A stretch of 64,000 nucleotides of DNA, taken from assembly GCF_003025595.1 (NCBI RefSeq), contig NZ_PYMI01000003.1, positions 744,001 to 808,000 on the forward strand, read 5' to 3'. This document shows positions 45,315 to 54,234 of this stretch, one piece after another. Origin of the DNA: Photobacterium ganghwense (lineage in GTDB: Bacteria > Pseudomonadota > Gammaproteobacteria > Enterobacterales > Vibrionaceae). The notes under the pieces were generated by a model. That model made no database searches. It saw nothing but the letters and a program-made list of their open reading frames with translations, and had not been told where the DNA came from. Position 1 is the stretch's first letter. Each line of letters starts with the position of its first letter. The translations under genes and the position numbers were made by a program.

Positions 45315-45968
45315 TTAGCAGCGAGCGGAGTTAACCGCCGATTTTGTCACAGATGATGAGAATGAAACCGTAGCAGGAGGCCGAAAAATCTGGCGGCTAA
45401 AAGAGGTCGGTGAACCGGCAATGGCCGTAAGCAAAGAAGATGTTTGATTTTCCAGCAAGGGCAAGGTGGATACCAGAATGGCAAGCATTGCCGTGCTGCC
45501 GACATGGCATTGTCCCGAAAGGCATTTTTCGGAGATGCAGCCCTTCGAAAGGCAGTGGTCGGTAGCATTGAACGTGGAAAAACCCGCCACTTCAGGGCTT
45601 AGAGCAATGTTACCAGATGTACTGCCGCAACAGGGGTCTGAAGGCGTAGACGTCTGATCTGATTGATTGGAGGACTCATGCAAGGTAACGGGCATGGCTG
45701 TGGCACTACGTTCGCCCTGACAGCAATCCATGCTAACAGCGGAATACAGGTGTGTGTTATTCGCCACACTGCGGGATAGGCCCGGTAGCGAAGTTAGTAA
45801 CATCAGTATGGTAATACCAAGAGCTATCGCTCTCTGAAGGAAGCCTCTTTGGATAAAGACACTGTTCAGGGAGTGACTTTGAAGGAAAGCCTTTCGGAAA
45901 TAGGCTACTGGGAGACGGCCAAGATGGACATTGCCTTCTCGAAAGCATGCTCGCTGACTGCTCATCAT
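45315..45968 (-). CDS. Cys-rich membrane protein, possibly metal related
   Basis: 217 residues. A basic N-terminus is followed by a hydrophobic segment (about 46-64, AIALGITILMLLTSLPGLS), then a Cys-rich exposed part: MDCCQGERSA, DPCCGSTSG, HCLSKGCISEKCLSGQC, ending in a second hydrophobic segment and QIFRPP near the C-terminus. The CC pairs and the RPP end recall DUF2946-type small copper-associated membrane proteins, but the match is loose. It lies directly upstream of the DUF411 gene in the same direction (115-base gap), so the two may form an operon. The start is not certain; the signal anchor could begin later. Confidence 0.55.
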   Translation of the reverse strand: MMSSQRACFREGNVHLGRLPVAYFRKAFLQSHSLNSVFIQRGFLQRAIALGITILMLLTSLPGLSRSVANNTHLYSAVSMDCCQGERSATAMPVTLHESSNQSDQTSTPSDPCCGSTSGNIALSPEVAGFSTFNATDHCLSKGCISEKCLSGQCHVGSTAMLAILVSTLPLLENQTSSLLTAIAGSPTSFSRQIFRPPATVSFSSSVTKSAVNSARC

Positions 45969-46289
45969 TTACCCACTATATCCCATTGCTTAAACCTCAC
46001 TCCATAACCACAAGTATTTTGTGTTTATGGTTTTGTGATTATAGCGATCGCTGTTGAGGTCACTCAACAAAAATATGACGAAACGTACCTGGTTTCTTGA
46101 AACTGAAATCTTCTAAGTAATTGTCTGAATGATAAGGCAGTTTAGAATGATAGTCTTTACTACGCTTGTAAGCCTTGTGTGATATAGATTCGATTGACAT
46201 TAACACTGACTTTTTTCTGACAAACTATCGTGTTCTATACGCTTAAATAAGTGCAATTAAAAAGTACAAACGCTAGGACATTTTTGGGG

Positions 46290-46646
46290 ATGCAATATAC
46301 AGAACAAGACCGTCAGGTACTTCATGACACATGGATGAGTTATAAGGCGAAGATGCGTGTCACACAGATCGAGATGGCCAAAAAGCTGGGTGTCAGCCAA
46401 TTGATCTTTTCTGACATTCTACGTGGCCGCGAGCCGCTGGAACCTCGTTTTGTTAATCAGTTTTGTAGTTATATCGGGGTTGACCCGATGTTGACTTTGC
46501 CGTCACTGAGAAATCAGATTGGCAACAGCATGCCGAACTCCGTGACGCTGACCAACACATTCATCGTTGATGGTGATATTAAAAGTGTGCGTTACAACGG
46601 AAATCAGGTTGTGGTTGAGTACGTTCACAGCGTTGATCTCCACTGA
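46290..46646 (+). CDS. XRE-type helix-turn-helix regulator
   Basis: 118 residues from ATG 46290 (MQYTEQDRQVLHDTWM). A Cro/C1-type HTH spans about 15-70: KMRVTQIEMAKKLGVSQLIFSDILRGREPLEP, with the recognition helix at SQLIFSDILRG. The C-terminal part, TNTFIVDGDIKSVRYNGNQ, is a short beta domain. An upstream GTG frame (46251) adds 13 residues without support. Probably a small DNA-binding regulator; targets unknown. The upstream 320-base gap (45969-46289) holds its promoter and that of the leftward Cys-rich gene. Confidence 0.8.
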   Translation: MQYTEQDRQVLHDTWMSYKAKMRVTQIEMAKKLGVSQLIFSDILRGREPLEPRFVNQFCSYIGVDPMLTLPSLRNQIGNSMPNSVTLTNTFIVDGDIKSVRYNGNQVVVEYVHSVDLH

Positions 46647-46748
46647 TAGCCTTGCCTGTTTGCGATCTTGTTTATCTCTGGATGTTAGATGTTGTTAACA
46701 TCAGATATTGATAAGCATCGTATCCGCATTAACAGAAGCGCACAAAAT

Positions 46749-46773
46749 AGCCCTCATTGATGAGGGCTTTTTT
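46749..46773 (+). terminator. Terminator after the HTH gene
   Basis: Perfect 8-bp stem AGCCCTCA/TGAGGGCT, TTGA loop, then six T. Confidence 0.92.
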
Positions 46774-46910
46774 GATTCACGGGTTTCATCCTGAGTAGCC
46801 TCTGTCGCGGCCCTTTTGTCGGTAAACCGTACTAAACGGGGCGACTGGTACTCAGATGCTTGCCTACGATTCAGATGTGAGCCATTACAGGGTTAAACCA
46901 ATATATTCGG

Positions 46911-47633
46911 TTAATTTTTCTCATCATCGACTGGCCATTCCGGCACACACAGATACAAAATGGCTGCGCAGAACAGGGCCGCCATTAAATCTGTCGGCCA
47001 GTGCATGCCCAGCCAGACCCGGCTGATCCCAACACCTACCCCCCAGGTGATGACACCTGAAGCAGGCAGATAGTGTCTGCGACGCAGGAAAAATCCACCC
47101 CAGAATGTCACACATGCAGCCGCAAAAATGGTGTGGCCGGACGGAAAGGAGTAGTTGGTTTCTGATTTCCAGTGATCCGTCCGCCAGTGGCTGACACGGT
47201 TACCGGCTTCTTTAATGGCTGTCTGCTGTTGAGATTCATCCATCTGATAAAAAATGTCCGGAGACTCAACAATACCGAGTGCCTGAAGTTGATAGGTGTA
47301 CGGGCGTGGTATCTCGGTAATATGCTTGATGGCTGTTTTGGCAATCATGCACAGCACCAGGAAAAGGGTAAATTGGATGCCAATTTTTATGATGTGTTGC
47401 TTGGGCATTTTCAATATTACCGGCGCTGACATCAGAATGATTACTGTCACGGCAAACCCCGGATTACCGGCAGAGTCAGTAATAAGGGTAAAAAACAACC
47501 CGATTGCATTATTGACTGAACCGGTCAGCGTTGCCTGAGAATAAAACATCAGCACGCCAGACAATAACGTTGCGAAAAGAATAAGGGCAATGTAGCCAGG
47601 TATTTTCCGGCTGAAAAAATTACGTGGAGACAT
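46911..47633 (-). CDS. pgpB: PAP2-family phosphatase (PgpB-like)
   Basis: 240 residues, about six transmembrane helices. The three PAP2 motifs are complete: C1 KTAIKHITEIPRPY (KxxxxxxRP), C2 YSFPSGHT (PSGH), and C3 SRVWLGMHWPTD (SRxxxxxHxxxD). The large periplasmic loop between C1 and C2 is as in E. coli PgpB, which removes phosphate from phosphatidylglycerol phosphate and undecaprenyl pyrophosphate. The exact substrate is inferred. Monocistronic. Confidence 0.9.
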   Translation of the reverse strand: MSPRNFFSRKIPGYIALILFATLLSGVLMFYSQATLTGSVNNAIGLFFTLITDSAGNPGFAVTVIILMSAPVILKMPKQHIIKIGIQFTLFLVLCMIAKTAIKHITEIPRPYTYQLQALGIVESPDIFYQMDESQQQTAIKEAGNRVSHWRTDHWKSETNYSFPSGHTIFAAACVTFWGGFFLRRRHYLPASGVITWGVGVGISRVWLGMHWPTDLMAALFCAAILYLCVPEWPVDDEKN

Positions 47634-47842
47634 GATTATAAAGTCGCGAAAAAATAAGACATAAAGTGTAGCAAAGGACTCTTAAGATAAAGTAAAGATT
47701 ACGTCATTTAACATGCAATCCCAATGAGATAGGTTATCTCTTACTCAGGTGTTGGTGCCGTGTTACCGCTATGCTGGTAGAGTGCTGGTGCGCTGTTGGC
47801 GTCGAGTTGGCAGCCTGATAAAAAATTGTTTAAGGATAAATC

Positions 47843-48806
47843 ATGAAAATTGCGCTTATTGGCCTGGGTGATATCGCGGTAAAAGCACATTTACCGGTGT
47901 TGAGCCAAATCAGTGAGGTGGGTGCTGTGCACCCGAAACGTAGGGACGTTAACGCAACTCGCGGCAAGATTTCGGATCTCAGAATATTATACCGATTACC
48001 GTGATCTGATTCGTTGCGGCATCGATGCAGTCATGATTCACAGTGCTACTTCCTCGCATTTCGAGCTGGCTTCGTATTTTTTGAAACAAGGAATGCCAGT
48101 GTTTGTCGACAAGCCATTGGCGGATAATTTTGCCGATTGTGAAGCGTTACATGATCTTGCGGAATCACAGCAACAGCCACTGTTTATGGGATTCAACCGC
48201 CGCTACATCCCTTTGTATTGTCAGGAATTGCCAGGGTATGCACTACCGGGAACAGCTGTTTGTCATGCCGAAGCTTCGTCGCTCCGTGCGCTTCGTTGGG
48301 AAAAACACCGCTATAACCTGACAGGCGAGCCGCGTACTTTCATTTATGACGATTTCATTCACCCGCTCGACAGTGTTAACTTGCATGCCGATTTGAAAGC
48401 TGATGACCTGATGGTAACCACCCAGTTTGATGTGAATCAGGCAGGGGCATCATCGATGCGTCTTGCTCGGGTTGATGTTCAGTGGCAGCGAAAAAACACC
48501 CTGTTTCAGGCCAGTATGAATCGCCAGCATGGCATGACTTGCGAACATATTAGTGCCGATTATCAGAACATGAGTTTTCGGTTTGAATCATTTACCGAAG
48601 GGCGTTGTTGGAGGGAAGGAGCAGAGCGGACGGTTCGGCAGCCTGACTGGACGCCGATGCTGGCATCGAAAGGTTTTGAAGCAATGGCGCACCACTGGCT
48701 TACCGTGGCAGAGCAGGGTAAACAGCCATTGGCTATCACGCAGCGAAATTTTCACTCTCACTGGCTGGCCGAACAGGTTTTACGTAAAGTGCAGCCTAGC
48801 CTTTAA
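47843..48806 (+). pseudogene. Gfo/Idh/MocA oxidoreductase with a single-base frameshift
   Basis: The first reading frame, from ATG 47843 (AAGGA upstream), gives MKIALIGLGDIAVKAHLPVL, the Rossmann start of this NAD(P)-dependent sugar or inositol dehydrogenase family, and then goes out of frame near 47922. The family sequence continues one frame on, VLCTRNVGTLTQLAARFRIS, with HSATSSHFELASYFLKQGMP, VFVDKPLADN (the EKP-type motif as DKP) and MGFNRRY up to 48806. Dropping one G from the GGG at 47920-47922 restores an unbroken protein of about 320 residues (ISEV-VLCTRN). This is a recent frameshift or a sequencing error. A second domain with DDFIHPLD follows. Substrate unknown. Confidence 0.85.
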
Positions 48807-48869
48807 TGACAAAAGTGCCAACGTATAACCCACCTCCTCACACTTGGCTGATTCGCAGCTATCAATTTT

Positions 48870-48892
48870 CCCGGCCATTGGCCGGGTTTTTT
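48870..48892 (+). terminator. Terminator after the oxidoreductase
   Basis: Perfect stem CCCGGCC/GGCCGGG with ATT loop and six T, 64 bases past the stop. Confidence 0.92.
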
Positions 48893-48936
48893 GTTTCTGC
48901 ACTTTCCTGTTTCTGCACTTTCTGTTTCTGTGCTTA
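48892..48936. repeat. 15-16-bp tandem repeat
   Basis: TGTTTCTGCACTTTCC, TGTTTCTGCACTTTC and TGTTTCTGTGCTTA stand in a row just past the terminator. The remaining sequence to 49350 is AT-rich leader of the BCCT gene, without a gene. Confidence 0.8.
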
Positions 48937-49350
48937 TTGCTCCAGTAATTTTTGCATCAGTTTTTTTGTATCTGAACGCTTTGCTACTGCGTGCCACTTC
49001 TTTTTGAACAGAAGCAAAATGAAACAGCGTAGAAGCCTGACATTTGCGGAAACAGATCAGCTTAAAACGAGTGGTTTTCAGGCTGTGTAAATCATCGAAA
49101 AGGCTATGAACACTAAATATATTTTGCTGGAATTTTATTCTCTTAAAATTATGTTGTTTGAGTTCAAAATATTTTATGGGGTTGGGTGGTGTTATAGTAA
49201 CTTACTAAATTACTTGGTTATTTTTGTTCTATAGCTTGATTTGTTGGTGTGATCTAAGCGCTAAATAAAAGAATATTAAGAAATATTTCACTGGAAAGTA
49301 CTGTTTTGAGCTGTTAAGGTGCCGCCCCTCACACAAACCGTGAGAGTAAT

Positions 49351-50907
49351 ATGCACTTCAATACCCCTAAAGGTAGCGATAAAAATGTTTTAGTTCTAAC
49401 GATTGGTTTCTTGGGGCTGTTTCTTGTTTTTTCGCTGTACGATCTCGCCCTCGTCAGTCGATTGATTGAGGCATCTTTTGCATCTGCAACTGAAATCTTC
49501 GGCCCATTGTGGCAATGGTTAATGGTTATCAACTTTGGTCTGGCAGTGCTTATCGCTGTCAGTCGATTTGGTAAACTCCGGATGGGAACAGCGGCGAAAC
49601 CGGATATCGGCACATTTCGCTGGCTGGCCATGATTATGTGTACCTTGCTGGCCGGTGGTGGTGTCTTTTGGTCGGCGGCTGAACCTATCTACCACTTCAT
49701 GACTGCGCCTCCGACGTTTGACGGTGTGGATGCACTCTCATCGTCTGCTGTTGATGCAGCTCTCAGTCAGAGCTTTTTACATTGGGGATTCCTTGCCTGG
49801 GCGGCTCTGGGAACGCTTGCCACCATTGTGCTGATGCATGCTCATCATCAGGGAGGGCTGAAGCTCAGACCTCGTGCGCTGTTGTATCCTCTGGTTGGCG
49901 ATAAACTGGAAAATCACTGGCTGGGTTCTGTGATCGATGCCTGCTCAATTGTCGCGGTGGCTGCCGGAACAATAGGGCCTATTGGTTTTCTGGCCTCACA
50001 ACTCGGTTACAGCCTCCAGGAAGTCGTGGGACTGGCAAACGATACTTCGACCCAATTGAGTATTCTGGCCGTCGTGGTTGCGATTTATTCGATCTCGGCC
50101 TTCACCGGAATGGATAAGGGTTTGCAATGGTTAAGCCGCTTTAATGTGGTAGGCGCTTTTGCATTGCTGGCACTGATGCTGAGCCTGGGTCCGACCGACT
50201 TTATTCTGGCGCATTTTGGCAGTGGTTTTGCTACCTATCTGCAAAACTTCACCACATTAAGCACAAACATCAGCTCTCCTGGCTGGAACCAATGGTGGAC
50301 GTGGTTCTTCTGGGGGTGGTTTATTGGCTTTGCGCCGATGATGGCGATTTTTATCGCCCGGATTTCTGAAGGGCGAACTGTGCGTGAACTGGTGATGACC
50401 GTTGCGATCATTGCCCCTGTCGTGACCAACTTCTGGTTTACCGTTTTGGGCGGGACCGGTATCAGTATTGAACTCAGTTCCCCGGGCAGCATTTCCGGTC
50501 CGTTGACGGAATCGGGTCTGCCAGCGGTATTGTTGGCAACACTGGCACAATTGCCGTTTAGTGACTGGATTATTCCTGCATTTCTTGTGTTAACGACCAC
50601 TTTTGTTGTCACAACCGGAGATTCCATGGCTTACTCGATTGCCATGGTGGTATCCGGCGACAGCCAGCCATCAAAAGCGCAGCGACTGTTTTGGGCGGTT
50701 ACAATGGGCGTAATAGCGGCGGTGTTGCTTCTGGCAGGCGATGGCGGGCTCAATGCCTTACAATCATTTATCGTCATTACAGCCGTACCTGTTTCTTTGT
50801 TGGTGGCCGTCAGTCTGATCACCGGTCCCTTAACCTTGCTCGCGATGCAGGAGACAGATCGCCAGTCGCCAAAGCAATCAGTCCAGATTGTCTCATCGGT
50901 ACGCTAA
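49351..50907 (+). CDS. BCCT-family betaine/choline/carnitine transporter
   Basis: 518 residues, about twelve transmembrane segments. The BCCT signature is WTWFFWGWFIGFAPMMAIFI then ARISEGRTVREL near residues 310-345 (split). The substrate aromatic box region, FWSAAEPIYHF, is at about 110-120. Such carriers import glycine betaine, choline, carnitine or DMSP with Na+ or H+ for osmoprotection or as nutrients. The short N- and C-terminal tails argue against an osmosensing domain like that of BetP. Ends with a strong terminator. Confidence 0.92.
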   Translation: MHFNTPKGSDKNVLVLTIGFLGLFLVFSLYDLALVSRLIEASFASATEIFGPLWQWLMVINFGLAVLIAVSRFGKLRMGTAAKPDIGTFRWLAMIMCTLLAGGGVFWSAAEPIYHFMTAPPTFDGVDALSSSAVDAALSQSFLHWGFLAWAALGTLATIVLMHAHHQGGLKLRPRALLYPLVGDKLENHWLGSVIDACSIVAVAAGTIGPIGFLASQLGYSLQEVVGLANDTSTQLSILAVVVAIYSISAFTGMDKGLQWLSRFNVVGAFALLALMLSLGPTDFILAHFGSGFATYLQNFTTLSTNISSPGWNQWWTWFFWGWFIGFAPMMAIFIARISEGRTVRELVMTVAIIAPVVTNFWFTVLGGTGISIELSSPGSISGPLTESGLPAVLLATLAQLPFSDWIIPAFLVLTTTFVVTTGDSMAYSIAMVVSGDSQPSKAQRLFWAVTMGVIAAVLLLAGDGGLNALQSFIVITAVPVSLLVAVSLITGPLTLLAMQETDRQSPKQSVQIVSSVR

Positions 50908-50946
50908 ATCAGTATTAGCGGTATCACCGGCAACACGTTTTGATCG

Positions 50947-50974
50947 AGCCGACACTGAATGTGTCGGCTTTTTT
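50947..50974 (+). terminator. Terminator after the BCCT gene
   Basis: Perfect 9-bp stem AGCCGACAC/GTGTCGGCT, TGAAT loop, then six T. Confidence 0.92.
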
Positions 50975-51092
50975 ATTTTCAGAAATCTGTTACCTGAAGA
51001 TGTATTCAGGGCAAATAGCATCTTGTGTCACATCGGGTTTGTGCTATTAGTGAAAGTCTGTGATGAACGAAGAGAGCCTGAGGGAGATGGGT

Positions 51093-51629
51093 ATGCGACC
51101 GGAAAGTGAACCACAACCCGTGATTGAGACTGAGCGATTAGTGTTAAGGCCGTTTCTGCTGACTGATTGTAATCGGATTGCAGAGCTGGCAGGCCATCGG
51201 TTAATCGCGGAGATGACGGCGAATATTCCTCATCCGTATTTTCCCTCAATGGCGGAGCAATGGGTCAGTTCCCACGATGCTTTATACCGTGCCAATGCGG
51301 GGGTAGTGTACGCCATCACGCTAAAAGGGGAAGATTTGATCATTGGTGCCGTGAGTTTTCCGACACTTAAGGATAACTGCGGTTTATTGGGCTACTGGTT
51401 GGGCGTGCCGTATTGGGGGCATGGTTATACCACGGAAGCCGCAAAAGGCCTTGTGGCTTATAGTCAATTGCACTTTGGGTTGGAAAAACTGCAAGTCATG
51501 CACTTGGTTACGAATGACAGATCGAAATCGGTAATCAGAAAACTGGGTATCCCGTATATTGAAAATCGATTTATTAGGGCAAATGGGTATGAGCGGGAGG
51601 TCTGTTATTATGAGGGCCGGCTTAAGTAA
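51093..51629 (+). CDS. GNAT acetyltransferase, RimJ/RimL-like
   Basis: 178 residues from ATG 51093, with GAGGGAG 6 bases upstream; earlier in-frame starts at 51060 and 51063 lack such a site. Fold landmarks: VIETERLVLRPFLLTDCNRI, LGYWLGVPYWGHGYTTEA (acetyl-CoA loop) and LVTNDRSKSVIRKLGIPY. The acceptor is unknown; the type often acetylates protein N-termini or small amines. The following NUDIX gene starts inside its last codons, so the two are translated together. Confidence 0.85.
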   Translation: MRPESEPQPVIETERLVLRPFLLTDCNRIAELAGHRLIAEMTANIPHPYFPSMAEQWVSSHDALYRANAGVVYAITLKGEDLIIGAVSFPTLKDNCGLLGYWLGVPYWGHGYTTEAAKGLVAYSQLHFGLEKLQVMHLVTNDRSKSVIRKLGIPYIENRFIRANGYEREVCYYEGRLK

Positions 51630-52164
51630 GACTGACAGAAATCGTATCGCCAGGCGAGAAGTCAAAGTATGCCCAGTGGTGATCAGATCAGGACGTCGAG
51701 GGACCGGCTGTTTTTATCCAGAGAATTCAGGCCAGCAGGATTTTGCTCAAATGAACTCGGCTCTTTCAGTGAATGCGCGTTCAGGTATTGAGCTTTTACT
51801 GTTCCGCCATCCTATTGCCGGGGTGCAGCAGGTCAAAGGGACACTTGAGCTCTGGGATGAGTCAATTGAAGCGGCGACAGTCAGAGAACTCGAGGAAGAG
51901 TCAGGAATACCAGTAAAAACGATTTCTTCGACCTCAATACTGGGCCAATGGGAAAGCGGTTTTCAAAACCAGCAGTGGCATTTTGTACTTTGTGATGGCG
52001 AAGAGAAAGCCTTGCCTGACACATGGTCTCATTACACCCAGGATGATGGCGGACATTGGTTTGAATTTTTCTGGTACGAGCTAGAGGGTGAGCCTCAGTG
52101 GAAAGCTCACCCTGTTTTTATTGAAGCCATTTCCCAGATTCGGCAGTTACTGCTCACGTCATAA
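51610..52164 (+). CDS. NUDIX hydrolase
   Basis: 184 residues from ATG 51610, with GGGAGG about 9 bases upstream; it overlaps the acetyltransferase end by 20 bases. The NUDIX helix is DESIEAATVRELEEESGI (Ex7REUxEExGU), with the leading Gly of the box one residue out of register (GTLELWDE). Around it are IELLLFRHPIAGVQQVKG and a late FFWYELEG. It hydrolyses a nucleoside diphosphate linked to another group; the substrate is not evident. The N-terminal 40 residues are poorly conserved and basic. Confidence 0.85.
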   Translation: MRAGLSKTDRNRIARREVKVCPVVIRSGRRGTGCFYPENSGQQDFAQMNSALSVNARSGIELLLFRHPIAGVQQVKGTLELWDESIEAATVRELEEESGIPVKTISSTSILGQWESGFQNQQWHFVLCDGEEKALPDTWSHYTQDDGGHWFEFFWYELEGEPQWKAHPVFIEAISQIRQLLLTS

Positions 52165-52170
52165 AAAAGT

Positions 52171-52199
52171 GAACGCCGGTTACTTACGTACCGGCGTTC
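52171..52199. terminator. Bidirectional terminator
   Basis: Stem GAACGCCGGT/ACCGGCGTTC between convergent NUDIX and peroxidase-family genes, with A- and T-rich flanks. Confidence 0.8.
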
Positions 52200-52220
52200 G
52201 TTTCTAATGAGTTTGCTGCA

Positions 52221-53813
52221 TTAATGCTCCATACGGCTTTCGTCGTAAGGCGCAGACTTGTATGGTTTTGGCGACTGTACAATTGAGGTGTCGCTAAGGG
52301 TTTTCAGATAGGCCACGATTGCCGCTTCTTCATCGGAAGTCAGTCCGAGATTACCAATCGCTACGCCAATAACACTGGTATCCGGAAACTCAGAGGCAGG
52401 CCAGCAGTTGTTGGCTAACGCTTCTGCTTGTGTCTGAACGCCTTCCGGACAACGTGTAATACCAAATCCTTTCGCTGTCGCTCCGTTTACATCCGCACTG
52501 TTGTAGAAGTGCACCAATGTTTCCAGGTTTTTGAACCAGCCATTATGCGTATAGGCTTTAGTGAAACCATTGCCTGGCCGCAAGTCGACGTTGCGGAGAG
52601 TCGGTGTTTTATGAAGACCAATATCCCTTTCATCTTCTGTGACGCCATAAAGACCCTCATCAGGCTCGGGTGAGCCGGGTAGTTCATAATTCCGGGGCAC
52701 CCCAATATTATGGAAAGCGTCGTCGGTATATCGTTGGTGAAGTAGTGTGCCGTCAGTATCGACATCCTGGTTGCTGCGGTGGCAAATTGCGGCACAACCG
52801 GCTTTACCATAAAACAATTCGTGGCCTTCATTTTCCAGTTCAGTTAATCCATTTAACGGGAAAGTTCGGCTTTCAGTGGCTAATAACGCTTTGTCACGTT
52901 TGGAGTCATAGGGATTGTTTTCAGAAGAAAGCTGCCATGCGCTCAATGCGATCGCGAAGCGGGCAAAAACAGTATCCAGTTTGTTTTTGTCGCTACAATC
53001 TAGTGGTTCATCCCAGGCATATTCATACAATTCATTCCCCCAGGCCGATTTAGCCACTTGTTCACAGACCAGCTTGATATCTTCCAGTCGTGTCTCTGGT
53101 TTACCTTCCCCAATACCTTGCTCTACATGGTTAATGAAAGGACTGGCAAAGGCCTGATCAGCAACAGGGCCGAGATACTTTTCATACATTCTCTTAAATT
53201 CGGACACTTTGGCATTTTCAGAGAAGCTGAAAGCATTGGCTTTTGAATCTTCAATTTCGTGACCGGAAGCACGACCATTCCAGAATGCGCCACCACAAGT
53301 AAAGAATAGAGTGATTGGCCCCCTGGGAGTATTTAAGACTGAATTACAGCCGTTGATCTGAAAGTTTTTTAAACCAACGACATCACCGTTTTCATCCATG
53401 TGCTGGACATATTTGTTTGTGGGTGGTTTTAGACCACCTGCATTTTTGACACCGGGAGGCGTGTCATTGTTATCACCGTTAGGGTCTGCACCAGTGACGG
53501 CAACCTGTTTAAGGTTAACACCGGAGTGCTGGTTTGTACCGCCAGCGGGTGGATAGTGACACGACGAACAGGACTGGCGCTTAGGTTCGGAAATATTTTC
53601 AAAAAATAGCCGCTTACCTAATTCTTCAAGATACGTCATTTCAGACGAACTTTTGTTAGTGGCAGCAGGGGTACTTTTGCTCGGCTTGGCCTCTGCATGA
53701 GGTATCAGCATTAAGGGCAAGAGTGCGAGAGAAAGGGCTGAGAGTTTAAGCAGTGGCCGGGAAGGTAAAATTGCACTGCTCTTGTCAAATAGAGTTCCAA
53801 TGTGACTTTTCAT
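52221..53813 (-). CDS. Di-haem cytochrome c peroxidase/MauG-family protein with CX3CH second site
   Basis: 530 residues. N-terminal signal segment (about 20-42, ending HAEA). The first haem site is CSSCH (Cys82, Cys85, His86) in RQSCSSCHYPPAGG, as in the CcpA/MauG family. The second is CAAICH (Cys340, Cys344, His345), three residues between the cysteines in place of two. The expected surroundings are present: KTPTLRNVDL, YTHNGWFKNLETLVHFYN and LTSDEEAAIVAYLKTL. The 530-residue length with inserts (NNDTPPGVKNAGG, GCNSVLNTPRG) exceeds classical CcpA (about 320). It should be a periplasmic peroxidase or electron-transfer enzyme; the substrate is unknown. Confidence 0.85.
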   Translation of the reverse strand: MKSHIGTLFDKSSAILPSRPLLKLSALSLALLPLMLIPHAEAKPSKSTPAATNKSSSEMTYLEELGKRLFFENISEPKRQSCSSCHYPPAGGTNQHSGVNLKQVAVTGADPNGDNNDTPPGVKNAGGLKPPTNKYVQHMDENGDVVGLKNFQINGCNSVLNTPRGPITLFFTCGGAFWNGRASGHEIEDSKANAFSFSENAKVSEFKRMYEKYLGPVADQAFASPFINHVEQGIGEGKPETRLEDIKLVCEQVAKSAWGNELYEYAWDEPLDCSDKNKLDTVFARFAIALSAWQLSSENNPYDSKRDKALLATESRTFPLNGLTELENEGHELFYGKAGCAAICHRSNQDVDTDGTLLHQRYTDDAFHNIGVPRNYELPGSPEPDEGLYGVTEDERDIGLHKTPTLRNVDLRPGNGFTKAYTHNGWFKNLETLVHFYNSADVNGATAKGFGITRCPEGVQTQAEALANNCWPASEFPDTSVIGVAIGNLGLTSDEEAAIVAYLKTLSDTSIVQSPKPYKSAPYDESRMEH

Positions 53814-54234
53814 TATTTCTACCTCTGAATGGATTATTCAGTGCACCTGCGGTTCGATCTTTGCCGATTCTCAACAGGTACAAGCCAACATCTGTAGCAG
53901 TACAACTATATAGTCAGGGTGGAAACACGGATTCTCAAAAATAATAAGAGTCATAATTGATAAACAATTGACTCAAAAATATACAAAAAACGATGATATA
54001 AAAGTGCTGCATCACCACGATAAGAACACAGTATTATTTATAACTAACAGAGGGTTACTTTACAGGCCGGGGGATGTAGTCAGAATGCTGTATACTTATT
54101 TGGTTATTTCTAGAACAATGAAATCGCTTCAAGTTTCCTTTTTCTGATGTTTTAAAATTTTCTCCATCTTTTCAATGGATTGCCTAATGATAAGTGCAGG
54201 CTTATTTTTTACCGCCTGCTATCGGGGTAATGTT
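53814..54234. other. Divergent promoter region
   Basis: About 420 AT-rich bases between the leftward haem protein and the rightward flavin oxidase, holding both promoters. No clear repeat or hairpin seen. Confidence 0.4.

Noticed and set aside
48806..49090. 94-codon frame after the frameshifted oxidoreductase
   Set aside because: It runs straight through a perfect terminator hairpin and tandem repeats, so it is not a gene.
49245..49262. CRP-like half site TGTGATCTAAG before the BCCT gene
   Set aside because: Only the left half matches; the right half (CGCTA) is unlike TCACA.
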